Assembly: GCF_927798115.1 (NCBI RefSeq) | Contig: NZ_CAKMMG010000001.1 | Location: 1 to 64,000, forward strand | From: Paenibacillus auburnensis | GTDB taxonomy: Bacteria > Bacillota > Bacilli > Paenibacillales > Paenibacillaceae | Length of the DNA stretch: 64,000 bases | Direction of reading: 5' to 3' | Shown here: one piece after another, positions 10,101-20,900 of the stretch | How the letters are laid out: every line of letters starts with the position of its first letter | Numbering within the stretch: the stretch's first letter is position 1 | The notes under the pieces: model-generated | What the model was told of the DNA's origin: nothing | The model's input: the letters and a program-made list of their open reading frames with translations, nothing else | Database searches by the model: none | Translations under genes and position numbers: made by a program

Positions 10101-13100
10101 GCTTGGATTGTTCGGACCTAAGAAAGAAGGGGTTGCCAAGAAAAAGGAAGACGGACCAAAGAGTCCTAGCGGTGAGATTACGGTCACCCACTATGTTCAG
10201 GATGTGGGCGGTGAGCCGGTTGAGAATCAGTACGGGCTTGCTTTTGATGCCCAACTGAAAAATATGCTTGAAGTGTCGATTGAGCTGTCGCTCAAGAAAG
10301 TAAAGGACGGGCGGATTCTGCCGGATGTTATCGCCTTCGGAGCGGGATTGCCTTCTCCGGGTATTCTGATTACCGGTGCAACCTACCTGACCGGTATTCG
10401 CGGTGCGGTTCGGGAACTGGCCGATACGATTGCCGGAGGCAGCAAGGATGATCCATTCCCGCTGACCGTATCGGCAGGCGTGAGTGTGAGATTCGGTATG
10501 GCTCCGGCGTATTTCTTCGGAGATGTAGACCTGACTGTCAAACGGACCGGACTTAAAGTCGAAGGTAAGCTGGATTATTCAGCGAAAGCAGACGCAGAAG
10601 ATGACGATAAGCTGCCGATGCTGACGGAGGCGCTGCTCGAAGCTCAGTGGGTCACCCCATGGTTCGTGCGCGTGCAGTCGGAGATGGATATCGGCGGTTG
10701 GGATATTATTATCGGTAAAGCGGGGATCTTCGTCGGGCAAAACCTTGAGAAGAACCGGACGGATTTTGAGGGCTATATTGGCTCCAAAATACAGATTCCT
10801 AACGATGTGCCGATTGTCGGCGGGATGCCGCTTTCCAGCATGTTCCTCGGTGTCAACAACGACAAGGTATGGGGCAGCATCGGCATTCTGCTGATCTCGC
10901 TCGGAGTTACCTATTACTGGGGCGGCGGGGTCGAATTCGGCACCTCGACCGATCAATTGCCGGATGGTATGATCCATCTGGTTGTCGATGACCCAGAGCT
11001 GGGACCGCGTCTGATGGTAATTGGACAGGGCGTAGAAACTTTAGCAACCTCAGAAGCAGCAGCTCCGGCAGCTGAACAGGAAAATCAGGAAATCGTTTAT
11101 CACGATGTTGCAGAAGGCGTCGAATACATTGAGAATGGTTCGATGAACATCAGCGTAGGCGGCATCACTGTGAAAAACAGCGGCCGGGTGCATGAGATCC
11201 CAATGGATAATGTAACCGGTAATGCGGTCATTGAAATGGAATATGAATCGAAAGACCTTCCGGCATTCAGTCTGAAGGATGCCAGCGGCAAGGTGTTCCC
11301 GGTTAAATTCGATAACACGAATACAGACCCTACTGCCAATGCATTCACCCAGTACATTCCGGCCAGCAAATCTCCTGACCAGGTTGATGTGCGCAAAGCT
11401 TATATCATAGTTCCTGCGGACAAAGTGAAAAGCGGCGGCAAATGGACGCTGACGGCGGTTTCTCCGGTTAAAACGAAGCTGCTGAACGTGCCTACGGTAC
11501 CACAGCTGAATGATATTAACCTTGCCAAGGACAGCACGAATGCCAATAAATTCACAGCCTCCTGGAAGGTAGCCAATGCTGGCGAAGGGGATACAGTCAA
11601 TCTGTATCTGGCAGAAGATGCTGTAACCAAGAATGTGACGAAGCTGGACAACGGCCAATCCGTTCTTGAAGCGGGCGATCCCGGACTGCTGATTGCGAAG
11701 GATATTCCAGTCGGCCAGGGCGGCAGTGTCAGCGGCGGCATTACGAGCGGCAGCACAAGCATTGATGTTACGAATGTAACCTTGATGGGTAACCCGGAGG
11801 ATATCCGCGGACTGCTGCGTCAAGGCAATTACTATCTGCGTGCCGAGCTGAATTCCAGCGCGAACTTCGCTACCAAGACTTCAGCGCAGAAATTCGAGAT
11901 CACTGATCCGTTTGCTCCGCAAAACGTGAGTGAAGTGAAGGTTGAACCGGCAGGAAACGGACTGTTTGCCCTTTCCTTCAAACCGGGTGCAAAAAAGGCA
12001 GGACATGCAGATTATGAACACAGCTATGTCATTGATGCCAAGCGTGAGCAGGACGGCGCGATGAAGGATTATTCTAATTTCGGCGAGATCCTGTTTACTG
12101 AAGACGAACTGGCGCCTTACTGGAATGCTTCGACCGGCAAATACGAAGGTATCCTGATCGGCGGATGGTCTGCAACCTCCACGTCGGATAAAGTGGAGCT
12201 GGGCAGTCTGGAAGGAACTGTAATAGACCTGAAGGATGTGAAGTATGTAGGACTTGAAGTCGGTCACGAATATGAGATCGGCGTTTCTGCAGCAACGATT
12301 CCGACAGCGGCAGATGATAAGAATCAGAATTATCATTATGCGGACCGTGTCGCCGGTGCCAAGAAACTGCTTCCAGTACCTGTTAAGCCTAAGCTGAACG
12401 TTACAGGCCAAGGTAAAGCAGTGAATACAGGCGACTATATCAACCTGCTCACAAAACAGACTGAGCAGACGCTGACCCTAACTTCGGATCAGAAGAATGT
12501 GACGGTTGAAGCCTTCTATGCGGATCAATCGATCGGCAAGGTTGCGCTCAGCAATACCGCAAGCGGAAGCCAAGGCACACTCAAGCTGGATCAGTTCAAG
12601 ACGGACGGACCGTTCGCGATTGAACTGCGGGCAACGAATTCGGTGTCCAAGGATCTGTCGGTCACCATGCTGTACCTGACGGTCGATACGATTGCACCTG
12701 TGCTCTATATTGATCAGCCGGCAACCGGAGCCAGAACCGTCAATGACGGTACAGGCAACACAATTACAGTAGCGGGTACAACCACGAAGGATACTCTGCT
12801 TAAAGTGGGAAGTACGGTAATTCCGGTAGCGGATGACGGAACCTTTAATGCCAAAGTAGCGGTGAATTCTGCCGAACCTACAGTGGCGCTTCAGTTCACT
12901 GCTACGGATGCGGCCGGCAATGAGAATTCGGCGGTTGTGGATATCTCGAATGAGAGCTTCGAAGTTCCGTCCGCACTGATTTTGGAGAAAGTTCCATCCC
13001 TGCAGCCTGGCCAGACTGGCACGATTAAGGCCTATCTTAAAGTGGCAGACGGCAAGGATGAGAACGGGAAGACGAAGTATAAGCAGGTGGCTGTGAAAGA

Positions 13101-14853
13101 CAGTGAGCTCAGCAAAATCACCTATTCGGTGGCTTCCGGGGATTCTGTCGAGGTTGTAACAGCGAACGATACGCTTACGAAAAAACCAGTAACAACAATT
13201 ACCGCCCTATCAACCGGCTCCAGCCTGATTGAAGGGGAATATACGGTAGCGGAAGGTGTTACCCTTCAGGGTTATGCAGTAGCTTCAGTTGCAGTACCTA
13301 AGCCTGAGAAGCTGGGCAGTCTGACGATTTCTGCAGAAACAGTTTACGCGGATACCGATCATACGAAGATTGTCGTCTCTGATTCTGGGGATATGACCGG
13401 CCAGCAATTGGCTTATAAGATCTACCCTGCAGGTACAGCAGCTGTACTTCCAGTATTTGAATCCAATCTGAGCGATTGGAAAATGCTGCCTGCGGACGGT
13501 GTGATTTCTGTAAAACCGGGTGACGTAATCGTAGTTGCCAAACGAACCTCACTCCATAAGCTTGCCATGGCAGCAGCTAAAGTATCATCTATTATTCACT
13601 CCAACCTTCCGGGCGGAACAGGTGGTACAGGTGGCGGCGGAGGCGGTGGCGGTGCTGTTGGCGGCGTTGTGCCAGTAACACCGGCCGGACTTCCGGCTGC
13701 GACATTGAATGGTCAGCCTGTGGACGCTGCTTGGGATGGAACGACGGCCATCATTCATGTGACCGCGGACAGCAAAGCTGGGGAAAGCAGCGGGGACATT
13801 ACGATTAGCAGCACAGATTCTGCAGCTACAGGCTTCAATATTACTGTTGACCTGAATGTAGCAGAGCAGGCCATAGCAGCCAAGAAGAAGATAATTGTCA
13901 GTCTGCCACAAGGACAGCTGGTAATTGGACCTGAGAACCTGGCTGGGCTGAAAGAGCCGCTTAAGATCAGCATTGGAAACAACTCCGCTGCAGACAAGGA
14001 TGCAATGACAGCCCTTGCCAAGACTCAGAACTTCACCGTACTGGGTGCAGGCGGCGGGACAACTGTTGCTGTCAATCTGCCTGCGGGCAAATGGACACCG
14101 GCGCTTCAGTCTAAGGTTATGATTCCAAGTGGTATCACTTCAGGTGAGCTAACCGCTGTAGTCCTGAAGGATGACAGCGGCAACTGGACGACAGTACCTT
14201 GGAAACTGGCCGCAAACGGCAGCTATGTGGATGTTCAGCTGACAGGAGAAGGAAGTCTGTTCTTTATCAACAATACCAAGGCGTTCAAGGATGTTGCCAA
14301 GGGCTTCTGGGCTGAACAAAGCATTCAAGACGCTTCGGACAAACTGTTTGTCATGGGTAAGGCTGCTGACAGCTTTGTCCCTCAGGCTAAAGTTACCCGT
14401 GCCGAGTTGCCTACCATTCTGCTTAGAGTAGCGGGCCTCATGAACAATCCGTTCACGCAGCAGAACTTCACGGATGTGGCAGCAGGCAGCTGGTACAGCC
14501 GCAGCGTATCTATCGCCGCTGAGCTGGGAATTGTCACCGGACAGAGCTCCGGACAATATGCACCGCAGGCTACATTAACGCGTATGGAAGCAATGACGAT
14601 GGTCGGAAGACTGCTGAATGTGGTCAGCGCTGGCGGTGAAACGCTCAGCAATGCTGAGATTACACAGATTCTTAGCAGTTATGCCGACAAGGATATGATT
14701 CCGGCATGGGCTAAGCAATCGATCGCACTAAGCATTAAATACGGAATCCTCCGCGGTACAGACGGCAAGATCAACCCTGCGGGCGTATTGACCCGTGCGG
14801 AAGCTGCTGCGATAGCTATTAGGCTTGATGAGTACATTACAGACAAACAATAG
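7111..14853 (+). CDS. Giant SLH-domain cell-surface protein (2580 aa)
   Basis: Secreted protein held to the cell wall by three C-terminal SLH domains (about residues 2390-2580), which carry the usual F-x-D-V..W motifs and the T-R-A-E motif (TRAEL, TRMEA, TRAEA). SLH domains bind pyruvylated secondary wall polysaccharides. A signal peptide with cleavage after ALA opens the protein. The body is unrecognised: an N-terminal beta-rich part, a very acidic patch near residues 877-897, long beta-rich stretches that could form repeats, Ig-like segments, and a glycine-rich hinge at about 2168-2184 just before the wall anchor. GGGGGG at 7102-7107 allows start at ATG 7111 or at GTG 7114, which has better spacing. 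It is second in the presumed surface operon. Coding and localisation are sure; function is not. Confidence 0.88.
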   Translation: MVKLFKKTCALMLSFVMVFLSTSESLHALADAVKNTNTTTIQNEFIKVTVDNATGRYGVRTVEGQPIRKKDQETSLLFKGDDPETSFTTFRIDGTDYIYGNKYKFGNNFYSETTAPKIVVNTNGTQQLEMIWKIKGVEIKQILMLYTDSADKVNSGNVNIRYEVNNKSGAKVQVGSRILLDTMVGSNDGPLFQIGTAYQAPLMVERKLTHDPKAAGIPDEDAALYKLPSYWVMRDKLDLANPQATNVVAYGFNNIAEQNINIVDEMIVGHWNGLANTKWDYTVHPNLDFTRDTNDYGSSDSAVAFYWNPDTIAAGGSQSFETVYGLGEIIAPDKVFSIRYVDQIQQLATLPDNSAYNNEGIFDITAEVENLAAFGMEHSQIEVQLDLESGLDFVKLDSKGDVVRDKNGKPVLENTRSRSLEFKKSATPEEAEQGIKPKYKPGDTIAVSFKVMAKGRPWPVTREYMLTARSPETQSKIEGVSDKSIKAQYESNKSNFILLPPVGEATPTYVYGISPKELYSSDVKYMTVNLSNIEAYNTGNETTAPNFDLYLKETVTGERYKVDVQDAIVMQPTDDGMSGDMRITYRGGAKVDESGKVIEPDLGPELPLGEYQVEIDYKGDAGGDEEVAAMYDITTEQTILVSDNDESRIREAGIMVVYKQLVDVSGIANGASVSGDLLDDLNSMFPDEPFEDGAFLYNAVTEYKKTKAVFGMASKAVDPEFELSDFMDDEALEETPLYNYKLFDSEEELEAFEAEAEEEEIDREVVVVIRGMIKQVGSKADEQVIVDTKTEPAIINDSVAYTGKDLAFVRGKLDIFGVSQPDDMPFLDTLFIKGDGTLSVASSGFIFHQGEWTLDFFNGFNKSLGGDNYNLPSASTGDDEDEDEEGEEAKENTNPEDDTENGSLKWAVGGVGDRLNPLRQVMIEDVYFNKQSLFGAPSFSIDGFGLSFNDFILREGGISFGGSLSMKIVNAEINNVVFNDKGFVGIDAALKFDLGEELGLFGPKKEGVAKKKEDGPKSPSGEITVTHYVQDVGGEPVENQYGLAFDAQLKNMLEVSIELSLKKVKDGRILPDVIAFGAGLPSPGILITGATYLTGIRGAVRELADTIAGGSKDDPFPLTVSAGVSVRFGMAPAYFFGDVDLTVKRTGLKVEGKLDYSAKADAEDDDKLPMLTEALLEAQWVTPWFVRVQSEMDIGGWDIIIGKAGIFVGQNLEKNRTDFEGYIGSKIQIPNDVPIVGGMPLSSMFLGVNNDKVWGSIGILLISLGVTYYWGGGVEFGTSTDQLPDGMIHLVVDDPELGPRLMVIGQGVETLATSEAAAPAAEQENQEIVYHDVAEGVEYIENGSMNISVGGITVKNSGRVHEIPMDNVTGNAVIEMEYESKDLPAFSLKDASGKVFPVKFDNTNTDPTANAFTQYIPASKSPDQVDVRKAYIIVPADKVKSGGKWTLTAVSPVKTKLLNVPTVPQLNDINLAKDSTNANKFTASWKVANAGEGDTVNLYLAEDAVTKNVTKLDNGQSVLEAGDPGLLIAKDIPVGQGGSVSGGITSGSTSIDVTNVTLMGNPEDIRGLLRQGNYYLRAELNSSANFATKTSAQKFEITDPFAPQNVSEVKVEPAGNGLFALSFKPGAKKAGHADYEHSYVIDAKREQDGAMKDYSNFGEILFTEDELAPYWNASTGKYEGILIGGWSATSTSDKVELGSLEGTVIDLKDVKYVGLEVGHEYEIGVSAATIPTAADDKNQNYHYADRVAGAKKLLPVPVKPKLNVTGQGKAVNTGDYINLLTKQTEQTLTLTSDQKNVTVEAFYADQSIGKVALSNTASGSQGTLKLDQFKTDGPFAIELRATNSVSKDLSVTMLYLTVDTIAPVLYIDQPATGARTVNDGTGNTITVAGTTTKDTLLKVGSTVIPVADDGTFNAKVAVNSAEPTVALQFTATDAAGNENSAVVDISNESFEVPSALILEKVPSLQPGQTGTIKAYLKVADGKDENGKTKYKQVAVKDSELSKITYSVASGDSVEVVTANDTLTKKPVTTITALSTGSSLIEGEYTVAEGVTLQGYAVASVAVPKPEKLGSLTISAETVYADTDHTKIVVSDSGDMTGQQLAYKIYPAGTAAVLPVFESNLSDWKMLPADGVISVKPGDVIVVAKRTSLHKLAMAAAKVSSIIHSNLPGGTGGTGGGGGGGGAVGGVVPVTPAGLPAATLNGQPVDAAWDGTTAIIHVTADSKAGESSGDITISSTDSAATGFNITVDLNVAEQAIAAKKKIIVSLPQGQLVIGPENLAGLKEPLKISIGNNSAADKDAMTALAKTQNFTVLGAGGGTTVAVNLPAGKWTPALQSKVMIPSGITSGELTAVVLKDDSGNWTTVPWKLAANGSYVDVQLTGEGSLFFINNTKAFKDVAKGFWAEQSIQDASDKLFVMGKAADSFVPQAKVTRAELPTILLRVAGLMNNPFTQQNFTDVAAGSWYSRSVSIAAELGIVTGQSSGQYAPQATLTRMEAMTMVGRLLNVVSAGGETLSNAEITQILSSYADKDMIPAWAKQSIALSIKYGILRGTDGKINPAGVLTRAEAAAIAIRLDEYITDKQ

Positions 14854-14863
14854 AGAAGCAGGG

Positions 14864-14891
14864 CCCACACCCGTGAAATGACGGGTGTGGG
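14864..14891 (+). other. Intercistronic 11-bp perfect hairpin without T-run
   Basis: CCCACACCCGT (14864-14874) pairs perfectly with ACGGGTGTGGG (14881-14891) around a GAAATG loop. It lies between the second and third giant genes. The following bases are mixed (TATCCTACTG), so it is not a typical intrinsic terminator. RNA stabilisation, processing or partial attenuation inside the operon are possible. Confidence 0.6.
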
Positions 14892-14935
14892 TATCCTACT
14901 GTAAAGGATCACAATACTATTTAAGGTGGTGCATG

Positions 14936-17900
14936 ATGGGAATGAAGCAGAAATCAATCCTGGGGTTGGCGGTTGCGCTGATCGTGCTGACTATCGCAGC
15001 GGTTGCCGGGGGCTTGATGGCGAAAGCTGATGGGCAGACCTGGTCGGGCGCGGCAGATACGTCATGGTACAACCCGGTTTATACAACCTTTAAGATTGAC
15101 AATGTAACCAAGCTCGCCGGGGTTGCGAAGCTGGTAAATGAGGATAAAGATGCCAGTGGGGACCCGATTAACGGGTTCAGCGGCAAAATTCTGGAGATTG
15201 ACCGTAACTTGGATCTGGGCGCTTATCTCTGGGTACCGATTGGAACCGGGGAGCATCCGTTCCGCGGAACCCTGATTTCCAAGGAAGGCTCAATCATCAC
15301 CCTTTCGGGGATGAAAGTGCAGGACGGCCTGTCCTATCAGGGGCTGGTCGGCAATATGATTGACGGAACCGTAGGCGGGTTTGTATTTTCCAATAGCGGT
15401 TCCATTAGTGTTACAAGTGTTACCTATGATGTCTATGCAGGTGCGGCAGTCGGCAAGATGGCCGGAACAAGCATTGTGTATGATATTACCAACAATATGA
15501 AGATTACAACGGATAGTGCACCTTACCCTGCTTATGCAGGCGGGATCGTTGGGATGGGGGAAGGCTCCATCGCCAATTCCTTTAACCATGGCGTGGTTAC
15601 CTCAACGGGTACGGCTGCTGCCGGCGGGATCGTGGGTTATGGAGACGCCGGCGGTTTGAAGGTGAAGAAGGTGTCCAACTACGGCGCAGTTGCGGCGGTC
15701 GGGCGGGACGGAGACTCTGTCTATGCCGGTGGTATCGCCGGGCATGCGGTTGGCTCCGTTACAATGAATGATGAGAATACCGTGATCAGCAATACTGCTC
15801 AGGTAACCGTAAACGGCGGTTCGACCGTCTTTGCCGGGGGCATTATCGGTAAAATCGACAATACTGCAGTATTTTCCGACTCAACAATCAACAGCGGAGC
15901 AGTAAGTATCGACGCACCGGCAGCAACTGGCACCTATGCAGGAGGCTTGCTTGGGGCAACAGGGACTGTGACCAGTCCTGACTTCAACATTGCTTTTGTC
16001 AATTCTGCTCCAGTCACCAATATTGGTGGAACCAATGTGCATACTGGCGGGATTGCCGGCTATGCAGACAGTACGTTTACCTGGACAAAAGGCTATATTC
16101 ATGCTGCCGATGTCACAGCTGCGGGTTCGCAGAATATTTACACCGGTGGATTGATCGGCTATGCAGCTAAAGGTATTGTCCTGAATAATCCTGCGGCCAA
16201 TGCTTATGAGAATACTGCCCATATCAAAGCCAACGGTGGCACTGTAGTGTATACGGGCGGAATTGCCGGCTACGATACAGGCGGCAGTATCTCCAATGCC
16301 TCCTTCACCGGCAGCATTGATGCTGTTGGTACAGCGGATGTGTACACCGGCGGGATCGCCGGATATGAGATCGGCGGCACCATCCTCTCATCCCAAGCCG
16401 GCAAATCGTCTGCGGCTCCTACGATTACTTCCGACGGAACAATCGGCGGGATCGTTGGTTATCTGGATGGAACGGTCAGCCAAGCTGCCGTTAAGTATAT
16501 TCGCCTGAAAGCTACAGCTGAAGGCGGTGTTATAGGCGGGATCGCAGGCCGTGCGCAAGGAACCATCAGCAGCGCTTTTGCCGGGGATGCTGAAGCTGCG
16601 GACTACAACAGCTTAACGATTGAGTCCGCGGTTAAGAATCCGGCTGCCGGCGCTGATAACATCACAGCGGGCGGGCTTGTCGGTATTAATGACAAGGCGC
16701 TGGAGCTTACCGGCAGCAAGACTGCCAGAGTAGGTTTTATTACGGAGAGCGGGAAGAGCGGATACACCTTCGGTGCTGTAGCGGGTGAGCTTAACGCGCT
16801 GGCTGTCATCGGGACAACAGCAGCACCGATTGAAGCCAATGATTTCCTGATTGAACTGAAAGCAGATAATAGCATTGCAGGCGGTGCGGTCGGGATTAAC
16901 CGGGCAACCGGACTCCATCTGCACACGAACCGCATTGAGATCAAGGCAGTTGGAATATCGGCGCGTGCCGGAGGTGTCTTTGGTGAGAATCACAGCGCGG
17001 CCCCATATGTACTGGCTGAAAATATTGCCTTGTCTTCCACAGGCGCAGATGCGAAGCTTGGCGGGATTGTGGGATATAACACGGGATCGCTCACAGACGC
17101 CACTGCAAATTCGGTGAGCATTATTGTTAATGGTGAACGTACCGAAGCCGGCGGTATTGCCGGACGTTCGGAAGGAGCGGACGCTGCCTCCAGCCGGGCC
17201 AGTATTGTTACCCCAGTATTCACTGCCGGGGAAGCAATCGTTGTAACGGTTAACGCAGTTGATGCCAAAGCCGGCGGCATTGCCGGATTTGCGAAAGCTA
17301 CGGATATTATCAACCCTGCAGCCGGTGCGGTAGCACCGGATTACGTCAGTTTCTCGGTCAAAGCAGCCGGGGCCAGAGTCGGTGGATTAGCCGGAGCCCT
17401 GGAGAACAGTAATATCAGCGGGGATACCACTACAATCAATATGGAGAATCTGTTGATCAATACAACCAAGGACGCTGCAAACGCCTATGTCGGCGGTCTG
17501 GTTGGCTATAACGACAAGTCCAGACTGGAACGTCTGGTCGGCAAAACCCTGAATCTGACCTTAAACGGGCCTGGCGTGATAACCGGAGGAATGACCGGTT
17601 ACAATCTAGGTACCAATTCGGCAGTTATAATGAACAACTATATTTCCGCCCTTAGTCTGAAAGCTAACGCTACCGCAACCGGCTCGACAATTGGCGGTAT
17701 CGTCGGACTCAATGATGCGCGGACCACAGACCCGGCCGTAAACCCGGGAACTGCGGTAAGCACCCTTCAGAACAGCCGGACACTTGGCAGCATTGCGATT
17801 ACGGCACCTTCCTCGAAGCTGGGCGGAATGGTCGGCGAAAACCGCAGCCTGATTGCCAATAACAGCATTACGGATAAAATCTCGGTGTCCTCCAAAGGCA

Positions 17901-20900
17901 GCAATGTAACCTTCGGCGGCTTGGCCGGATTGAACACGGAAAAAGGAACACTTTATTACACCTATTCGAATGCCAACCTGACCATCGAGGGTGCCGGCAC
18001 ACTGGCAGGCGGTCTGGCAGGCGAGAATGCCGGACAAGTCAAAGGCTCTTATGTTGATATCGACATTACGGGCAAGGCTACTGGTACAGCAAGCCAGTCT
18101 GTCTTCCTGGGCGGTCTAATCGGCCGTAACAGTGCAGGTACGGTGGAGCAGTCTTATACTTCATCCAAAGTTACTGCGGACGGGATTTATACCAATGTCG
18201 GCGGGCTCATCGGTGAGCTGACCGGTGGTTCAATTAAGAACTCCTACGTGGCAAAAAGAGTATCTGCCACTAAAGAAAATTCCTATGCCGGCGGATTTAT
18301 CGGCAGAATTAAAGACGGTAAAGTAACAAACGCCTACTCTGCGGCTGAAGTATCAGCCACAAATGGCGCTTATGCCGGAGGTTTTGCCGGCCGCTATGAT
18401 AATGCCAGCAAAGAGCTCTTATATAAGACCTACTATATTAAAGATGATTCACTCAATATCAATACAGATCTGCCGGACTTTGCAGAAGGCAATCACCGTT
18501 GGTTGAACGTGCATGTAAGGCTGACAACCATTCTGTCGTCTACATTGAAGGACAGAACCGCATTCCCTGACTTGTCCGGCTGGGATTTCACCAGTGCATG
18601 GAAATACGGATCACTAAATGCGGATTACAAATACCCTGAAGTGAACCGTGAAGCAAATACGGGCGGCGATACCGGCAATGAGGTCAATGCCAATATCAAC
18701 TGGTACATGAAGGATAAGGATGCTATCGGCTTCCAGATTACCAGTGAAGCGGAACTAGCCGGCCTCGCGGCAATTGTTAACGGCACGATTGCCGGTGTGG
18801 ACCAATTCGACTTCGCAGGCAGAACTATCACCATCATGAACCCGATTCATATTCAATCGAAGCAATGGGTTCCGATCGGCGACAAGGAAGTAAATGCCTT
18901 TGAAGGAACACTGGATGGTGGCAATCATCTGATTGACGGCCTGACCCTGCAGCCGGTCTTCACTTACTCCGGTTTGTTCGGAGTTATCGGAAAAGAAGGA
19001 ACGGTATCCAACATTAATCTGGAGCCATTATCCGTGACCGGTAACCAATACAGCGGCGCTCTGGCCGGTCTGAATCTGGGTACGGTATCGAATGTGGATC
19101 TGAAGCTGCTTGGCGGCATCAAGATCAGCGGCGGAACTGTTGGCGGAATAATCGGTAAGAACACCGGGGCTGTCTCCGGGCTGAAGCTGACCCTGGATGG
19201 CGGAAGCCGGATCGAGACGGTTTACAGCAGCGGAATTGCCGGAGGTATTATTGGTGATAACACAGCCGATGTCACCTCCGTCACACTCTCGATGAATACA
19301 ATCGACGGCAGCATCGGCAGCTCTGCTGATCAAGCTGTTGTTGGCGGCGCCTTTGGCAGACAGTCGGGAAATGTAACAGGACTGAAATTGGAAGTAAGCT
19401 CGAAGATCCGGATTACTTCAACAGGCATGAACAGCATCACGGGCGGTCTGATCGGTTCTTACACCGCCGGAACGGCCAGTGAACTGGAAGTAAGCTTCAC
19501 TGACGGAACGCTGGAAGCCCGCGGACATGATTCCATTCTGGGCGGCGTGATCGGCCAATCTGCTGCCGGTACACTGCTCAAGAATATTACGGTCACTGGA
19601 CCAGACAACGGTGTTCAATTGACCGGTAACGGCACAATGGGCGGAATCGTCGGTGTGAAAGAAGGCGTACTTGGCGGCATCCTGCCTCTGAATATTGAAG
19701 CTGGCGGCAGCACCTTCGATATTGATCATGCAGCAGCAAAACAGATTCATCTGGTCACGACGGAAGACTCTCTGGAAGCTGTGATTGGCGGGATTACCGG
19801 ACAGGCTGTAAATGTAGCCATGAACGGAAGCTCGTTTGAAGGCGGAATATCGGCTCCGGGCGAAACCGTGGCTGCCGGTGGTATTACCGGACAAGCCGGG
19901 AACTCCATTCTATATGATGTAGAAGCCGCTCCAGTGATTACGGCGACAGCCAAAACTGGTGAAGCAGCAGTTGGGGGTATCACCGGAACAATCTCCAGCG
20001 ATGATATGAACCAAGGCTTTGACTTTGGCAAAGCCTATCCTCTATACAGAGGTATTTATCTCGCAGAGGTCCATAACGGGGCTATCACAGTAACTGGAGT
20101 AAACAATACAATGGATCTATATGCCGGAGGTTTGACAGGCCGTATGACAGATGCATCGGTCTACCGCTCCAATACGGCAATTGACCTGAAGGTTACCGGC
20201 GGAAAAACTGTGAATGCTGGCGGTATCGCAGGTTACAGCAATGGCATTATCGTGGATGCATTGGGGAACAACAGCCTGAATGCAGAAGCCGGCAGCGTGT
20301 ACAATGTTGGCGGTATCGTCGGCTGGGGAGCCGATGGTGAAATTCATTACAGTGAAGCTGCTGCCCAAGGCGGCCAGTCTATTACTGTAGGCACTGCTTT
20401 GACTCTGGAAAATTCCTTGCCGGCGACACATGCCGGAGGTATTGTAGGATTGGGGGATCACATTAAGATCACCTATACTCATGCACAGCTTCCAGTGAAC
20501 ATTAACGATACCAATAAAGACAATACGATTTATGCGGGCGGCTTCGCCGGCCTTATGGGTGATACCGATGTCCGTGAAGCACAGATTCAGCACTCTTATG
20601 CTACTGGTGCTTTGAATGTCAGCGGCAAGCTGGGGTCTTATGTCGGCGGCTTCGCCGGTTCGGTGGATCACTACAGCATTAGCGATGCTTATGCTTCCGG
20701 TGATATTGCCAACACGGCGCTGGACACGCGCAGCGGCGGTTTCGCAGCAGCGGTTGAAAGAAACGCCAGCATCAGCAGCTCCTACGCGCTGCAGGCGAAG
20801 GTCACTACAACAGGAATCAAATCATCAACCCGGTCTTATACAGGCGGCTTCGCCGGTTATAATGACGGATCTTTAAACAATGTATACGCGAATGTTCCTG

